From: Thermodesulfobacteriota bacterium | GTDB taxonomy: Bacteria; Desulfobacterota_D; UBA1144; Nemesobacterales; UBA2774 | Reading direction: 5' to 3' | DNA length: 64,000 bases | NCBI GenBank assembly: GCA_040754335.1 | Contig: JBFMCV010000002.1 | Location: 62,001-126,000 of the forward strand | Shown here: piece by piece, positions 17,445-26,864 of the stretch | Position numbering within the stretch: the stretch's first letter is position 1 | Layout of the letters: the number at the start of each line of letters is the position of its first letter | Translations under genes and position numbers: made by a program | The notes under the pieces: generated by a model | What the model was told of the DNA's origin: nothing | Databases searched by the model: none | What the model saw: the letters and a program-made list of their open reading frames with translations, nothing else

Positions 17445-19343
17445 TTACTCCCTGATACTTGCAACACGCAGTCCATTTGCTACAGCTATAAGCTCAGAGA
17501 TCTCATGAAAAAATACTGCAATAGCAACTGTCATTATACCTATAAGTGCTGAAGGTATAAGGACAATTAGTATCAACAAAGAAAACACAATATTTTGAAG
17601 ACCTATCTTTTTTGCTCTCTTTCCGAGATGTATTGCATAAGAAACTTTTGTTATGTCATCAGCCATTAACGCCACGTCAGCGGCTTCGATAGCAGCATCA
17701 GTACCTGCGGTCCCCATGGCTATTCCAACGGTTGCGTGCGCCAAAGCCGGAGCATCATTTATCCCGTCACCAATCATAGCCACAGCGCCATATTTTTCTT
17801 CCATATCTTCTATAGCTTTAATCTTGTCTTCGGGCTTGAGGTTTGCCATGAGTTCATCAATACCGAGTTCTTTTGCGATTGCCTCGGCGGTGTTTTGATT
17901 ATCTCCGGTGAGCATTATTATTTTAATTCCCATATTATGCAGATCTCTGATAATCTGTTTTGCTTGAGGTCTTATTTCGTCTCTTAGAGCTATAATCCCA
18001 GAAATTTTGCCTAAAGCTCCTATCAGTATAATGGTTTTTCCCTCCTCCGTCAGTTTCTTAACATCATTCCTTTCGTTATCAAGGTTGAAGCCGAGCTCCT
18101 CAAAAAGAGCTGGCTTCCCTATGTAATAGACTTCGTTATTAAGACTGGCTTTCACTCCTGCACCGGTGAGTGATTCAAAATTTGTGACCTCTAATGATTT
18201 TAATTTCCGTTTTTCAGCTTCCCCTACAATTGCTTGAGCTAACGGATGTTCAGACAGTCTTTCTATGCTATATGCCATTTTTAATACGTGGTCCTGATCC
18301 CCGTTAAGTGCTAGTACATCCGTTACAACGGGCTTCCCTTTTGTTAATGTTCCCGTTTTATCAAATGCAACAGCTTTGATTTTACCGAGGGCTTCCAAAT
18401 ACATACCGCCCTTTATAAGCACACCCTGCCTTCCGGCTGTCCCAATCCCTGCGGCAATTGCAACAGGAGTGGACATAACGAGTGCACATGGAGCTGCTGC
18501 AACTAAAAGCACGACCGCGCGAATCGCCCATTTGTAAACATCCCATCCCAAAAAAAAAGGCACTACAATTAATAACAACGAAGTCAATAGAACCAAGGGG
18601 CTATATTTATTTCCGAATTTCTCAATAAAAAGCTGCGCTTTTCCTTTCTTTTCTTGAGCCTCCTCAACAAGATGGATCATCTTTGAGAGAGTATTATCTT
18701 CAAAAGAAGCAGTTACCTTAATTTGTAGTGCCCCTTCTTGATTAATTGTACCGGCAAATACTTTCATTCCTTCTCTCTTTTCAACAGGAATTGACTCTCC
18801 CGTCACGGGTGCTTCATTTATACTTGATCGTCCTTTTTCGATGAGACCGTCTGTTGGAATAGACTCACCAGGACGAACAAGAAAGACATCGTCTATCTTT
18901 AAGTCTTCTGCCCTTATTGTAGATACATCTCCATTTTTGAGAATTCTGGCCTCTTTTGGTGCAAGATCAAGAAGTTTTCTAATGGAACTTCTCGCCTTCG
19001 CAAAGGTATACTCTTCAATTCCTTCAGCTGATCCGTAGAGAAATACGAGGAAAGCAGCTTCATCCCACATTCCTAATATAGCTGATCCCACAACGGCTCC
19101 CATCATAAGAATCTCGATCCCAATTTCCCTTTCTTCCAATAATTCATCAATCCCTTCTCTTGCCCAGTGGTAGCCGCCTAAGATAATAGCAATAATGTAG
19201 ATTGAGATTTCAAAAGATGGAGGGATCATCCTATCAATATGAGAAATAAGAAATGCAATTCCGGTTATCAGACCTGCAATCAAGGCGTTACGCAAGGGAG
19301 GATGTTCATACCAATTACCTTCAAACATTTCTTTCTTATTCAC
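17445..19343 (-). CDS. P1B-type heavy-metal transporting ATPase (APC motif, no N-terminal HMA)
   Basis: The protein has 632 residues. It exports a soft or transition metal from the cytoplasm using ATP. Actuator TGES is at 181-184, the metal-site loop in TM6 is Ala284-Pro285-Cys286, phospho-acceptor Asp328 is in DKTGT, and TGDN and GDGINDAPAL are present. The usual CPC is replaced by APC; P1B-4 enzymes (Co/Fe/Zn) have SPC. The last helix carries HEISELIAVANGLR, comparable to the HEGGT segment of that subgroup. The N-terminus lacks a Cys-x-x-Cys HMA domain. Substrate could be Co, Zn, Cd or Fe. Family is secure, ion is not. Confidence 0.88.
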   Translation of the reverse strand: MNKKEMFEGNWYEHPPLRNALIAGLITGIAFLISHIDRMIPPSFEISIYIIAIILGGYHWAREGIDELLEEREIGIEILMMGAVVGSAILGMWDEAAFLVFLYGSAEGIEEYTFAKARSSIRKLLDLAPKEARILKNGDVSTIRAEDLKIDDVFLVRPGESIPTDGLIEKGRSSINEAPVTGESIPVEKREGMKVFAGTINQEGALQIKVTASFEDNTLSKMIHLVEEAQEKKGKAQLFIEKFGNKYSPLVLLTSLLLIVVPFFLGWDVYKWAIRAVVLLVAAAPCALVMSTPVAIAAGIGTAGRQGVLIKGGMYLEALGKIKAVAFDKTGTLTKGKPVVTDVLALNGDQDHVLKMAYSIERLSEHPLAQAIVGEAEKRKLKSLEVTNFESLTGAGVKASLNNEVYYIGKPALFEELGFNLDNERNDVKKLTEEGKTIILIGALGKISGIIALRDEIRPQAKQIIRDLHNMGIKIIMLTGDNQNTAEAIAKELGIDELMANLKPEDKIKAIEDMEEKYGAVAMIGDGINDAPALAHATVGIAMGTAGTDAAIEAADVALMADDITKVSYAIHLGKRAKKIGLQNIVFSLLILIVLIPSALIGIMTVAIAVFFHEISELIAVANGLRVASIRE

Positions 19344-19428
19344 AAAATTTACTCCCGTATCAGTCTCATTTTGACTTGTTTGTTCATTTCTAAGGTAATT
19401 TTATCTCAATAGCTGTCTTCTTATGAAT

Positions 19429-19917
19429 TTAATTCTTCTCTTTTTGACCCAGCATAGATAAAATCGTCTTAAAATTTTCTAGACCGATAGCGCTTCTTAT
19501 CTCCGCCAATGCGTCTATCGATATATTAGCCATATCAAGAGCCGTTTCTTCCAGTATTTTCGTTTCTTTCTTAGCTTGAGCGGGATCGAAAGTTGGGTCT
19601 TGCATCAGGTTATTGACCTTCATGCGAGCGATGTCATAATCCGCTTCTTTCTTTCTCAATGGGTAGACATATTTATCTGGAATCATTGATAGTGATTTTT
19701 TTTGCTTTTCCGTAAGTTGAAGAGTGTTAGCATTGATAAGTAGAGCGTCGACAATCTTGCTCATCTTAGGTGCCATTCCACCAGTTAATTCAGATTGCTT
19801 TTCTTTTGAGCTAGTACTATTTTGAAATGCTTCGTCCTGCTGTGGCCTTGCAGGATAGGCATACGAATAAGAAATCATTGACACAACGATCACAAAACAC
19901 ACAATTAATCTACTCAT
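19429..19917 (-). CDS. Periplasmic CpxP/Spy-like (LTxxQ) protein
   Basis: The protein has 162 residues with a signal peptide (cleavage near Ala20). The body is helical with LQLTEKQKKSLSMIPDKY (about 71-88), an LTxxQ-type motif of CpxP/Spy/CnrX-like periplasmic metal or stress sensors, followed by long helices. Such proteins bind metals or act as chaperones and often sit beside RND metal pumps, as here. It is transcribed in the same direction as the ATPase and pump genes. Confidence 0.75.
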   Translation of the reverse strand: MSRLIVCFVIVVSMISYSYAYPARPQQDEAFQNSTSSKEKQSELTGGMAPKMSKIVDALLINANTLQLTEKQKKSLSMIPDKYVYPLRKKEADYDIARMKVNNLMQDPTFDPAQAKKETKILEETALDMANISIDALAEIRSAIGLENFKTILSMLGQKEKN

Positions 19918-19980
19918 AATTAATACCTCCGTTTGATATATTTCCTTCTTACCTCTTAATTATTATTGAGTGGTGTAATG

Positions 19981-20322
19981 CTAAATAGCCCTTTCTCCCC
20001 TTTCTCCCGTCCTTATCTTTACCACTTCGTCAACCGTATACACGAATATCTTTCCGTCACCAGCACGCCCGGTACGCGCATGTGTGGAAATTATGTTTAC
20101 TACTTCATCTGCAATGGCATCCGGTACTACGATTTCCAATTTGATTCTTTTGACATAACCTATCAAGTCCTCAACAATTATATTTTGTGCCCCTTCTGCC
20201 CGCGCCTTACCAAAACCCTTTATCTCCGAGACTGTTACACCCGGTAAATCCTCCCTCTCTTTCAACGCGTTGATGACTTTCGAGAGCATGAATGGCTGTA
20301 TAATTGCTTTGATCTCTTTCAT
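19981..20322 (-). CDS. PII-like signalling protein linked to RND pump
   Basis: The protein has 113 residues from the ATG at 20322, which has a textbook ribosome site (AAGGAGG, 8 bases away). The longer TTG start is less likely. The fold is GlnB-like: MKEIKAIIQPFMLSKVINAL, a short T-loop region, RTGRAGDGKIFVYTVDEVVKIRTGERG (the B-loop and PII signature region near 80-105). The uridylylated Tyr51 of GlnB is absent, so it is not the classical nitrogen sensor. PII-like proteins are common at the end of CusA/CzcA operons and may sense metal or nucleotide. It is 17 bases after the pump gene. Confidence 0.88.
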   Translation of the reverse strand: MKEIKAIIQPFMLSKVINALKEREDLPGVTVSEIKGFGKARAEGAQNIIVEDLIGYVKRIKLEIVVPDAIADEVVNIISTHARTGRAGDGKIFVYTVDEVVKIRTGERGERAI

Positions 20323-20339
20323 AGCCAAACCTCCTTGAA

Positions 20340-23300
20340 TTAAATTTCTACTTCAGCTTTTTCTATTTCCATCCAGCTGTATATTACTGGAAGCACTAAC
20401 AGTGTAAGCAATGTCGATGTAATGAGACCCCCGATCACAACCGTCGCAAGCGGTTTTTGTATCTCTGAACCTGGACCTGTAGCCAGGAGCATAGGAACCA
20501 GCCCGAGACTCGCAACCAGGGCCGTCATAAGAACGGGTCTGAGTCTCAGCTCTGCTCCTCGGATAACAGCTTCTTCCAAAGCTGTCCCTTCATGTCTTAA
20601 CTGGTTAAAGTAGGAAACCATAACAATACCGTTTAGTACCGCTACTCCGAAAAGTGCTATGAACCCGACGGAGGCAGATACGCTCAGATAGAGGCCGGAG
20701 ATAAAAAGCGCGAGTATCCCGCCTATAACGGCGAACGGGATGTTCATGATGATCAGGAGGGCGTTCTTTAAGGAATTAAATGTGCTGAAGAGCAGGATGA
20801 ATATGAGTAGAATCACCAGCGGCACAACGATGTAGAGCCTCGCCATAGCCCTTTGCTGGTTCTCGAATTGTCCTCCCCAGTCGATAAAATACCCTGGTGA
20901 CAGTTCCACCTGGGAAGCTATCTTCTTTTGAGCTTCAGCAACAAATCCCCCTACGTCCCTTCCTTCGACGTTACATTCAATAACGATTCTTCGCTGTCCG
21001 TTCTCTCTGCTTACCTGCGAAGGTCCCTCCTCCAGATAGACTCTGGCAAGCTGCTCAAGAGGAATCCGGGCGCCGTCCGGAGCGCTTACAAGGATATTTT
21101 TTATGGTATTTACGTCTTTTCTCGCATCTCCCGGAAACCTAACGAGGACTCCGAATCTCTTTTGTCCCTCGAACACCTCGGTTGCAACTTTACCGCCTAT
21201 TGCGGTCTCAACTATCTCTTGGATGTCTGAAACGTTGATGCCGTACCTTGCTATTTCGGACCTGTCTATCTCTACCTGCAAGTATTGAAGACCGGATACA
21301 CGCTCAACATTTAAATCTTCGACTCCTTTTATTTTTGATACCACCCTCCTGACCTCCTCGGCTTTGTTTTTCAGCACTTCTATATCCTCGCCGAAGATCT
21401 TTATTGCGATCTGCGATTTTACGCCTGAAATGAGTTCGTCTACCCTAAGGGCTATAGGCTGTGAGAAGCTGAAAGCTACGCCCGGAATTAAAGAGAGCTT
21501 CTCTCTCATTTTCTCAACCAGCTCTTCGTTGGTCTCTGCGGTTTTCCAGTTTCTTTGGGGTGTTAGGTTTACGATAATGTCGCTTATGTCCACACCCATC
21601 GGGTCTGAAGCAATTTCAGCCCGTCCGGTCTTGGAAACCACAGCTTCGACTTCCGGAAATTTCATGAGGGTGCTTTCAATCTGCCCGGAAATCTCAAGGG
21701 ACTCCGTAAGTGAAATACTCGGCAGGCGGAACGCTTGGATGGCAATTGACCCCTCATTTAGCTGCGGTAAAAACTCCGTTCCTATAAAGGGAAAGAGAGC
21801 GAGGCTTAGAACAAGCGCCGATACCGCTCCTCCTACTACGAGCTTTCTACGTCGTAGGGCTTTTTTTAGAATCGGGATGTAAAAGTTTTTAAGAGAAACG
21901 ATAATCCTGTTCGATAATGATTCTAATAAGCTGCTCGCTTTTTTAAAGGATTCTGAGACTCTCGATATGCGGAAAGAGGCATTATCGGATCGGGAGCTTT
22001 TTTCTCCGAATAAGAACGTGCATAATATCGGTATCACGGTTAGAGAAAAGATGAGCGACCCCAGAAGCGCGAAACTTACCGTAAAGGCCATGGGAGAGAA
22101 CATCTTTCCCTCAATTCCTTGAAGCGTGAAGAGCGGCAGAAAAACCACAATGATTATTAGAACTCCAAAGACTATGGGTCTGCCCACCTCTTTAGCAGCG
22201 TCGAGCACCGTGCGGAGTATGTCTCTCCTCGATTCCGGGTTTTCTTCCAGGTGTCGGTATATATTTTCAACCATCACTATTGCACCGTCCACGAGCATTC
22301 CGATGCCTATTGCGAGCCCCCCGAGTGACATGAGATTTGCGGAGAGATTAAACGATCTCATCATGATGAACGTAAAAAGGGCGGAGAGGGGCAAGACGGC
22401 TCCGACAATGATCGCAGAACGGAAATTTCCTAAAAAGATAAGGAGAACCAGGAATATGAAAACAGCCCCTTCTTCAAGCGCTTTAATAACGGTATGTATG
22501 GCTCTTTGCACTAAATCCGTCCTGTCGTAGAAAGGCTCGATGGTAACACCAGTCGGAAGTGTTTTTTGAATCTCCCGTACTTTTTCTTTTACGTTGGTCA
22601 CTACTTCCCTGCCGCTCGCTCCTTTGAGCATCAGCACAATTCCCGTTACAACCTCTCCTTTGCCGTCTTTGGAGACGGCGCCCTGTCTTATTTCAGGGCC
22701 TATAGTTACATCGGCTACATCTCTTACGTATATAGGGGTCCCATCGTGTGAGGTAATGATGATATTTCCCAAATCATCTAGGCTCTTAACCAGGCCCAGT
22801 CCGCGAACTATGTATTGCTCGGAGTTATGCTCAATGAAGTTTCCTCCTGCGTTTGCGTTATTGCTTTCCACAGCTTCAAAAACTTCACGGAGCGTAAGGT
22901 TATGGCTAATGAGTTTTTCGGGATCAATGAAAACCTGGTACTGCTTTACGAATCCGCCGAAGCTGTTGACATCGGTTGCTCCGGGAACTGTGCGTAGAAT
23001 CGGCCTTATAATCCAATCCTGTATCGTTCTGAGTTCCATAGGGCTCAAGCCGTCGCCTTCAACCACGTACTGATAAATCTCTCCAAGGCCGGTAGAGATG
23101 GGCCCCATCTCGGCGTCGACCCCCGGAGGAAGGTTCTCTTTAGCCTGCTGGAGCCTCTCAAACACGAGCTGACGTGCGAAATAGGTATCCATATCATCTT
23201 CAAAGACCACGGTAACCAAGGAAAGCCCGAACTTTGACAGAGACCTTACCTCCGTTACTTTAGGAAGTCCGGTCATAGTCACTTCAATCGGAAAGCTCAC

Positions 23301-23492
23301 CAGTTTTTCAACCTCCGTAGGGGCCATCCCCTCGGCTCGGCTTATTATCTGTACCTGAATATTTGTAACGTCGGGGAAGGCATCGATAGGGAGTTTCCTT
23401 GCCGAGTAAACCCCGAGACCGATGAGAAGAATCGTAAAAACTATGACGAGGAACCTCTGCTGGAGGGCGAACGTTATAATTCTGTCTATCAT
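20340..23492 (-). CDS. Heavy-metal RND efflux pump inner-membrane subunit (CusA/CzcA family)
   Basis: The protein has 1050 residues and 12 predicted membrane helices in the RND 1+5 / 1+5 layout. TM4 carries the proton-relay motif DGAIVMVENIYRH, typical of heavy-metal (HME) RND pumps. Large periplasmic loops follow TM1 and TM7. It exports metal ions using the proton gradient, together with the adaptor and outer-membrane channel encoded upstream. I chose the ATG at 23492: it lies just past the adaptor stop and has GGAAG about 7 bases upstream, while the longer GTG start would overlap the adaptor. Cu(I)/Ag(I) versus Co/Zn/Cd specificity cannot be set by eye. Confidence 0.93.
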   Translation of the reverse strand: MIDRIITFALQQRFLVIVFTILLIGLGVYSARKLPIDAFPDVTNIQVQIISRAEGMAPTEVEKLVSFPIEVTMTGLPKVTEVRSLSKFGLSLVTVVFEDDMDTYFARQLVFERLQQAKENLPPGVDAEMGPISTGLGEIYQYVVEGDGLSPMELRTIQDWIIRPILRTVPGATDVNSFGGFVKQYQVFIDPEKLISHNLTLREVFEAVESNNANAGGNFIEHNSEQYIVRGLGLVKSLDDLGNIIITSHDGTPIYVRDVADVTIGPEIRQGAVSKDGKGEVVTGIVLMLKGASGREVVTNVKEKVREIQKTLPTGVTIEPFYDRTDLVQRAIHTVIKALEEGAVFIFLVLLIFLGNFRSAIIVGAVLPLSALFTFIMMRSFNLSANLMSLGGLAIGIGMLVDGAIVMVENIYRHLEENPESRRDILRTVLDAAKEVGRPIVFGVLIIIVVFLPLFTLQGIEGKMFSPMAFTVSFALLGSLIFSLTVIPILCTFLFGEKSSRSDNASFRISRVSESFKKASSLLESLSNRIIVSLKNFYIPILKKALRRRKLVVGGAVSALVLSLALFPFIGTEFLPQLNEGSIAIQAFRLPSISLTESLEISGQIESTLMKFPEVEAVVSKTGRAEIASDPMGVDISDIIVNLTPQRNWKTAETNEELVEKMREKLSLIPGVAFSFSQPIALRVDELISGVKSQIAIKIFGEDIEVLKNKAEEVRRVVSKIKGVEDLNVERVSGLQYLQVEIDRSEIARYGINVSDIQEIVETAIGGKVATEVFEGQKRFGVLVRFPGDARKDVNTIKNILVSAPDGARIPLEQLARVYLEEGPSQVSRENGQRRIVIECNVEGRDVGGFVAEAQKKIASQVELSPGYFIDWGGQFENQQRAMARLYIVVPLVILLIFILLFSTFNSLKNALLIIMNIPFAVIGGILALFISGLYLSVSASVGFIALFGVAVLNGIVMVSYFNQLRHEGTALEEAVIRGAELRLRPVLMTALVASLGLVPMLLATGPGSEIQKPLATVVIGGLITSTLLTLLVLPVIYSWMEIEKAEVEI

Positions 23493-23493
23493 G

Positions 23494-24684
23494 TTATTCT
23501 TCCACCAATTCACTCTTCTGGGCTTCGGATTTGAGCAGAAAACTTCCTTTTGTAACTATCTTCTCACCCGTCGTAACACCATCGATTACTTGATAAAAGC
23601 CGTCGATTTGTCTTCCCAGAGAAACCTCTCTTTTCTCAAACCTACCATTTCCCTTGTCAAGAAACACGATTATTTTATTCCCATCCGTTTGAACCGCTTC
23701 TCCGGGAATCGCGAGGACATCCGAAACAACTTCCGTAGTTATGAAAATCGTGGCGAACATTTCAGGCTTGAGTTTTCCTAAAGAATTATCTACCTCTGCT
23801 CTCGCCTTTACGGTGCGCGTTGAAGGGTCAACCTGGTCTCCTACATAAGTGAGATTTCCTTTAAATACATCATCGGGATACGGGGAAACTTTTATTTCTA
23901 CGGGGAGCCCGATCTTAACCCGGGAGATATCTTTTTCAGGTACGTCAGCGATAACCCAAAGTGTTGACAGGTCTGCGATTGTAAATAGCTTTGTTGCCGG
24001 TTCGATAACTTCACCGAGGGTTGCATGCCTTTCAACAACTGTACCGGAAAAGGGAGCCCTGACTGCAACTTGAGAATTGATTATGTGCTCACCCCCAATT
24101 TGTTTTACCTCGGCTTCACTTAATCCTAAAAGATGAAGCGTGTCCTCCGCGGCTTTGAATTCCGCTCTCACGGTCATGTATTCCGCTTCGCGTTTTTGGT
24201 ACTCGCCGAGGGATATAGCCTTACCTTCTAGGAGTTTTTTTGCTCTTGCGTATGATTTCTCTTGCGCCTGGAGATTTGCCTTTGCTTTTAGATACTCTGA
24301 TTGGGTCGTTCCTAATTCTGTGCTGTCTATTACGGTTAGGCTGTCGCCCTCGTTCACTTTGTCTCCTAAATTGGCTCTGACCTCGATGATTCTTCCAGGG
24401 ACGCGGGAGCCGACATGGGCAAGCTTGTTTTCATTGAACTGAACTTCCCCCGGCAATTGCAGGATGCTCTTAAGGGACTTTAAAGAGACCTCTTCAATCT
24501 CAAGATTCGCTTCTTCCATTGATTTGAGTTGAATTAGATTTGTGGGCGTCTCTTCGTTTGCTTCATTTCCGTTGCCGGTTTCACCATCTTTGTTGCACGA
24601 GGCTAAGTAAATCAAAAAAAACGAAAACAGAACACTCAAGAGTGCATATTTAGTTCTTGATTTTAGAAATGTTGTTACAGTCAT
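23494..24684 (-). CDS. RND efflux periplasmic adaptor (CusB/CzcB family), lipoprotein
   Basis: The protein has 396 residues with a lipoprotein signal ending LASC (Cys30), so it is anchored to the inner membrane. It has the adaptor order: barrel-sandwich half, helical hairpin (about 125-205), second lipoyl half (IINSQVAVRAPFSGTV), beta-barrel and membrane-proximal domain. It joins the RND pump to the TolC-type channel. Its ATG overlaps the channel gene stop (TAATG), so the order channel-adaptor-pump-PII is one operon. Confidence 0.92.
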   Translation of the reverse strand: MTVTTFLKSRTKYALLSVLFSFFLIYLASCNKDGETGNGNEANEETPTNLIQLKSMEEANLEIEEVSLKSLKSILQLPGEVQFNENKLAHVGSRVPGRIIEVRANLGDKVNEGDSLTVIDSTELGTTQSEYLKAKANLQAQEKSYARAKKLLEGKAISLGEYQKREAEYMTVRAEFKAAEDTLHLLGLSEAEVKQIGGEHIINSQVAVRAPFSGTVVERHATLGEVIEPATKLFTIADLSTLWVIADVPEKDISRVKIGLPVEIKVSPYPDDVFKGNLTYVGDQVDPSTRTVKARAEVDNSLGKLKPEMFATIFITTEVVSDVLAIPGEAVQTDGNKIIVFLDKGNGRFEKREVSLGRQIDGFYQVIDGVTTGEKIVTKGSFLLKSEAQKSELVEE

Positions 24685-26009
24685 TACAGATTACCCCCTG
24701 CAATCTTTTCTAATGTGATTTCCGTTACATAAAACTCGTAGAGGACCTGATAGTATTCCCTGAGTGTATCGCGGTATGTTCTAAGAGCGTCGAGAACATC
24801 CAAGAGTTCTGTTTCGCCTTGTTCGTAGCTGAACTCGGCTATCTCGAGCGAGCGTTTTGCCTGGCTTAATAACTCTTCCGAGAATATTTTTGACTGCTCA
24901 AAAGCGATTTTATAATTCTTGTATTCATCGTCTATAAGGTTTCCGGTTTCAATCTCGAGAAGTCTCAGGTCTGAAGCCGCCTTTCGTTCCTCGGCCTTTG
25001 CGCTTTGTATCCCTCCCTGATTCTGGTACCAGAACGGAATACTTATCCCGATGCCCCCTCCCAGGTCGGTCTTGTCGATTTCTTTATCGTAAAAACCCTG
25101 AAGGAAAATATCAGGGACTATCATATGTTTTTGCTCCAGTATTGAAAACCCCGCGCGCTTGACTTCAGCTTCTTGGGCCTTTAGTTGAGGATTAAAAGTG
25201 GAAACTTTCTCAGCTATCTCATCAATGCTGTATATTGTAGAAGGAGGCAAAAGCTCTCCCTCAACATCAAAATTCTTTTCCAGGGACCCTCCGAGAAATC
25301 TGATTAAAATTGCCTTTACAGCACCTAGGTTCGACTCTGCACGAATTAGCTCTCTCTCGAATTTTAAGGTCTCAACTTTAGCTTTAATTAAATCTAACTC
25401 TCTGGATTCGCCAAACTCGACTTTGCGCTCAATAATGGAAAGTAGAGACTTACTCGTATCCAGATTCTGTTTTGAGATTTCAACATCTTTTTTAGCAAGG
25501 AGAATCGAATAGAAAAGCTCTTTAGTGGTAAAAATAAGCTCAGTCTGAACTGCATCTTTTTCAAATTCGGTGACCTTTATTTCCTCCTCGGCGACTTTTC
25601 CTCTGTAGCGACGTTTGAGAGGCCATTCCACGGGCTGTGTTACTGCAATGCCGTACTCCGCGTCCGTATTATTGTTCTCTCGAGACCTGCCTCTATCTAA
25701 AAAGAATTCAACCTCCGGGTTTGGATAAGCCCTTGAGGCTCTAAGATCCCCCTTTGCGATATCGATACTGGAGATAGCCGAGGATAAAGACGGATTCTTA
25801 TCAATCGCCATCTCCGTTAATTCGTCGATGCTGTATTTTCTCTGAGCTTTGTTCTCCTGAGCTATGGCATGAGAACCCCAAAGAATTATTATGATTGTAA
25901 TATGATATAGGATTAACGTGATGGTCTTGACGTTCTTGCTTGATCTCAATAAATCTTCACGCACAATCATCCCAAATGCTTCTGCCAACATGTGATTTCT
26001 CCTCGACAA
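24684..26009 (-). CDS. TolC-family outer-membrane efflux protein (CzcC-like)
   Basis: The protein has 441 residues. A signal or anchor (about 30-50, ending HAIAQ) precedes two long helical OEP repeats (about 60-240 and 260-435) with coiled-coil Glu/Lys patterns. It forms the outer-membrane duct of the metal pump. It is the first gene of the four-gene operon. An inner start is possible because about 30 residues precede the signal peptide. Confidence 0.88.
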   Translation of the reverse strand: MSRRNHMLAEAFGMIVREDLLRSSKNVKTITLILYHITIIIILWGSHAIAQENKAQRKYSIDELTEMAIDKNPSLSSAISSIDIAKGDLRASRAYPNPEVEFFLDRGRSRENNNTDAEYGIAVTQPVEWPLKRRYRGKVAEEEIKVTEFEKDAVQTELIFTTKELFYSILLAKKDVEISKQNLDTSKSLLSIIERKVEFGESRELDLIKAKVETLKFERELIRAESNLGAVKAILIRFLGGSLEKNFDVEGELLPPSTIYSIDEIAEKVSTFNPQLKAQEAEVKRAGFSILEQKHMIVPDIFLQGFYDKEIDKTDLGGGIGISIPFWYQNQGGIQSAKAEERKAASDLRLLEIETGNLIDDEYKNYKIAFEQSKIFSEELLSQAKRSLEIAEFSYEQGETELLDVLDALRTYRDTLREYYQVLYEFYVTEITLEKIAGGNL

Positions 26010-26105
26010 ATTGAAGAACTAAGACCCGGATATGCCGGCTTATCGGGCGCACAATTGTCGGACCCGCTTGCCGAGCTGGGGAAAAGGTAAAAAACTTGTG
26101 AGGAT

Positions 26106-26564
26106 TTAACAGATAAGAATTGTGGTTTGGAGTGAATCCAGACTTGGATTAGTTTTGGGAGATTCTTGAATTAGAGTTTTTTTCATTGAAGTTTCTTCAA
26201 ACATAGGTAGCGACAATACATATACCACAAAAGCATATATGCCTATATGTGATTCTAACTCATTTGAAGAAACAACCTTTTTTCCTGAACTATTTTCGGA
26301 AATGCGGATATCAGTACAATCGCCACAGTGAGTGGATTCTGAGTAGCCTATGGTTTTTAAATCAGATTGTTGAGTATTCATAGAAATTGAAATAGATCCG
26401 CAGCAATAGCCCACATTTTTATTCTCTAAGGCTATATGCCCATCAGCACCAAAACATAATACGATCCCTGGAAGGGTTATTTGGAATAATAAAAGTAATG
26501 GGATTAGGATATTATAATAATGACGCAAGTGTACGTAGTCTCGTTTGCGGTTCATGAAATTCAA
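26106..26564 (-). CDS. Small exported Cys-rich protein, paralogue 2
   Basis: The protein has 152 residues and is homologous to the protein at 16836-17270. It has the same layout: signal peptide (about 17-36), CFGADGH, a CC pair (GYCCGS), a C-x-x-C pair (HCGDCTDI), and the same tail, SLDSLQTTILIC. The downstream DNA of the two genes is also alike (TTTAACAG.TAAG.ATTGTGG), so a block was duplicated rather than two genes acquired separately. It lies just upstream of the efflux operon and may be the metal-induced lead gene. Function is unknown. Confidence 0.65.
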   Translation of the reverse strand: MNFMNRKRDYVHLRHYYNILIPLLLLFQITLPGIVLCFGADGHIALENKNVGYCCGSISISMNTQQSDLKTIGYSESTHCGDCTDIRISENSSGKKVVSSNELESHIGIYAFVVYVLSLPMFEETSMKKTLIQESPKTNPSLDSLQTTILIC

Positions 26565-26693
26565 AAGTTTACCCTACTATCGAAACTGATGTTTCCGTTG
26601 TTGATTACCATCAGTATAATTTGAACATTATATCATTACCTGTTTCTTGAGCTTATTATTTTTCATTACATTTTCTCGAGTATGCTCGTTTAC

Positions 26694-26721
26694 AAAATAC
26701 ATACTAGCCCGCAAATGTCAA
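26694..26721 (-). promoter_or_regulatory. Candidate sigma70 promoter for paralogue 2 / efflux operon
   Basis: On the minus strand TTGACA (26716-26721) is followed 16 bases later by TATTTT (26694-26699). The -10 is imperfect. It would give a leader of about 120 bases. Confidence 0.4.
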
Positions 26722-26770
26722 TTCCGTACTGAACACTAATGGGCGGGGCATTATTACCATATCTTGAAAA

Positions 26771-26800
26771 ATTACGGATGGTTATTTGCTATTCCTTGAT
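26771..26800 (+). repeat. Module-boundary direct repeat, copy 3
   Basis: ATTACGGATGGTTATTTGCT continuing ATTCCTTGAT matches copy 1 at about 27 of 32 positions with one gap. It sits between the metal block and the excisionase-bearing element. Confidence 0.6.
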
Positions 26801-26807
26801 AATAAAA

Positions 26808-26826
26808 GGGGCTACCAAGTAGCCCC
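26808..26826 (-). terminator. Rho-independent terminator after excisionase-like gene
   Basis: GGGGCTAC and GTAGCCCC form a perfect 8-bp stem with a 3-base loop. On the minus strand it is followed by TTTTATTAT. It lies about 40 bases after the stop of the excisionase-like gene. Confidence 0.8.
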
Positions 26827-26864
26827 GTGTTTGTTGGGATTATAAATCTTCGGGAAAATGCTTC

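Noticed and set aside
23493-23513. A GTG start for the RND pump at 23513
   Set aside because: The ATG at 23492 has a better ribosome site, begins right at the first membrane helix and avoids overlap with the adaptor gene.
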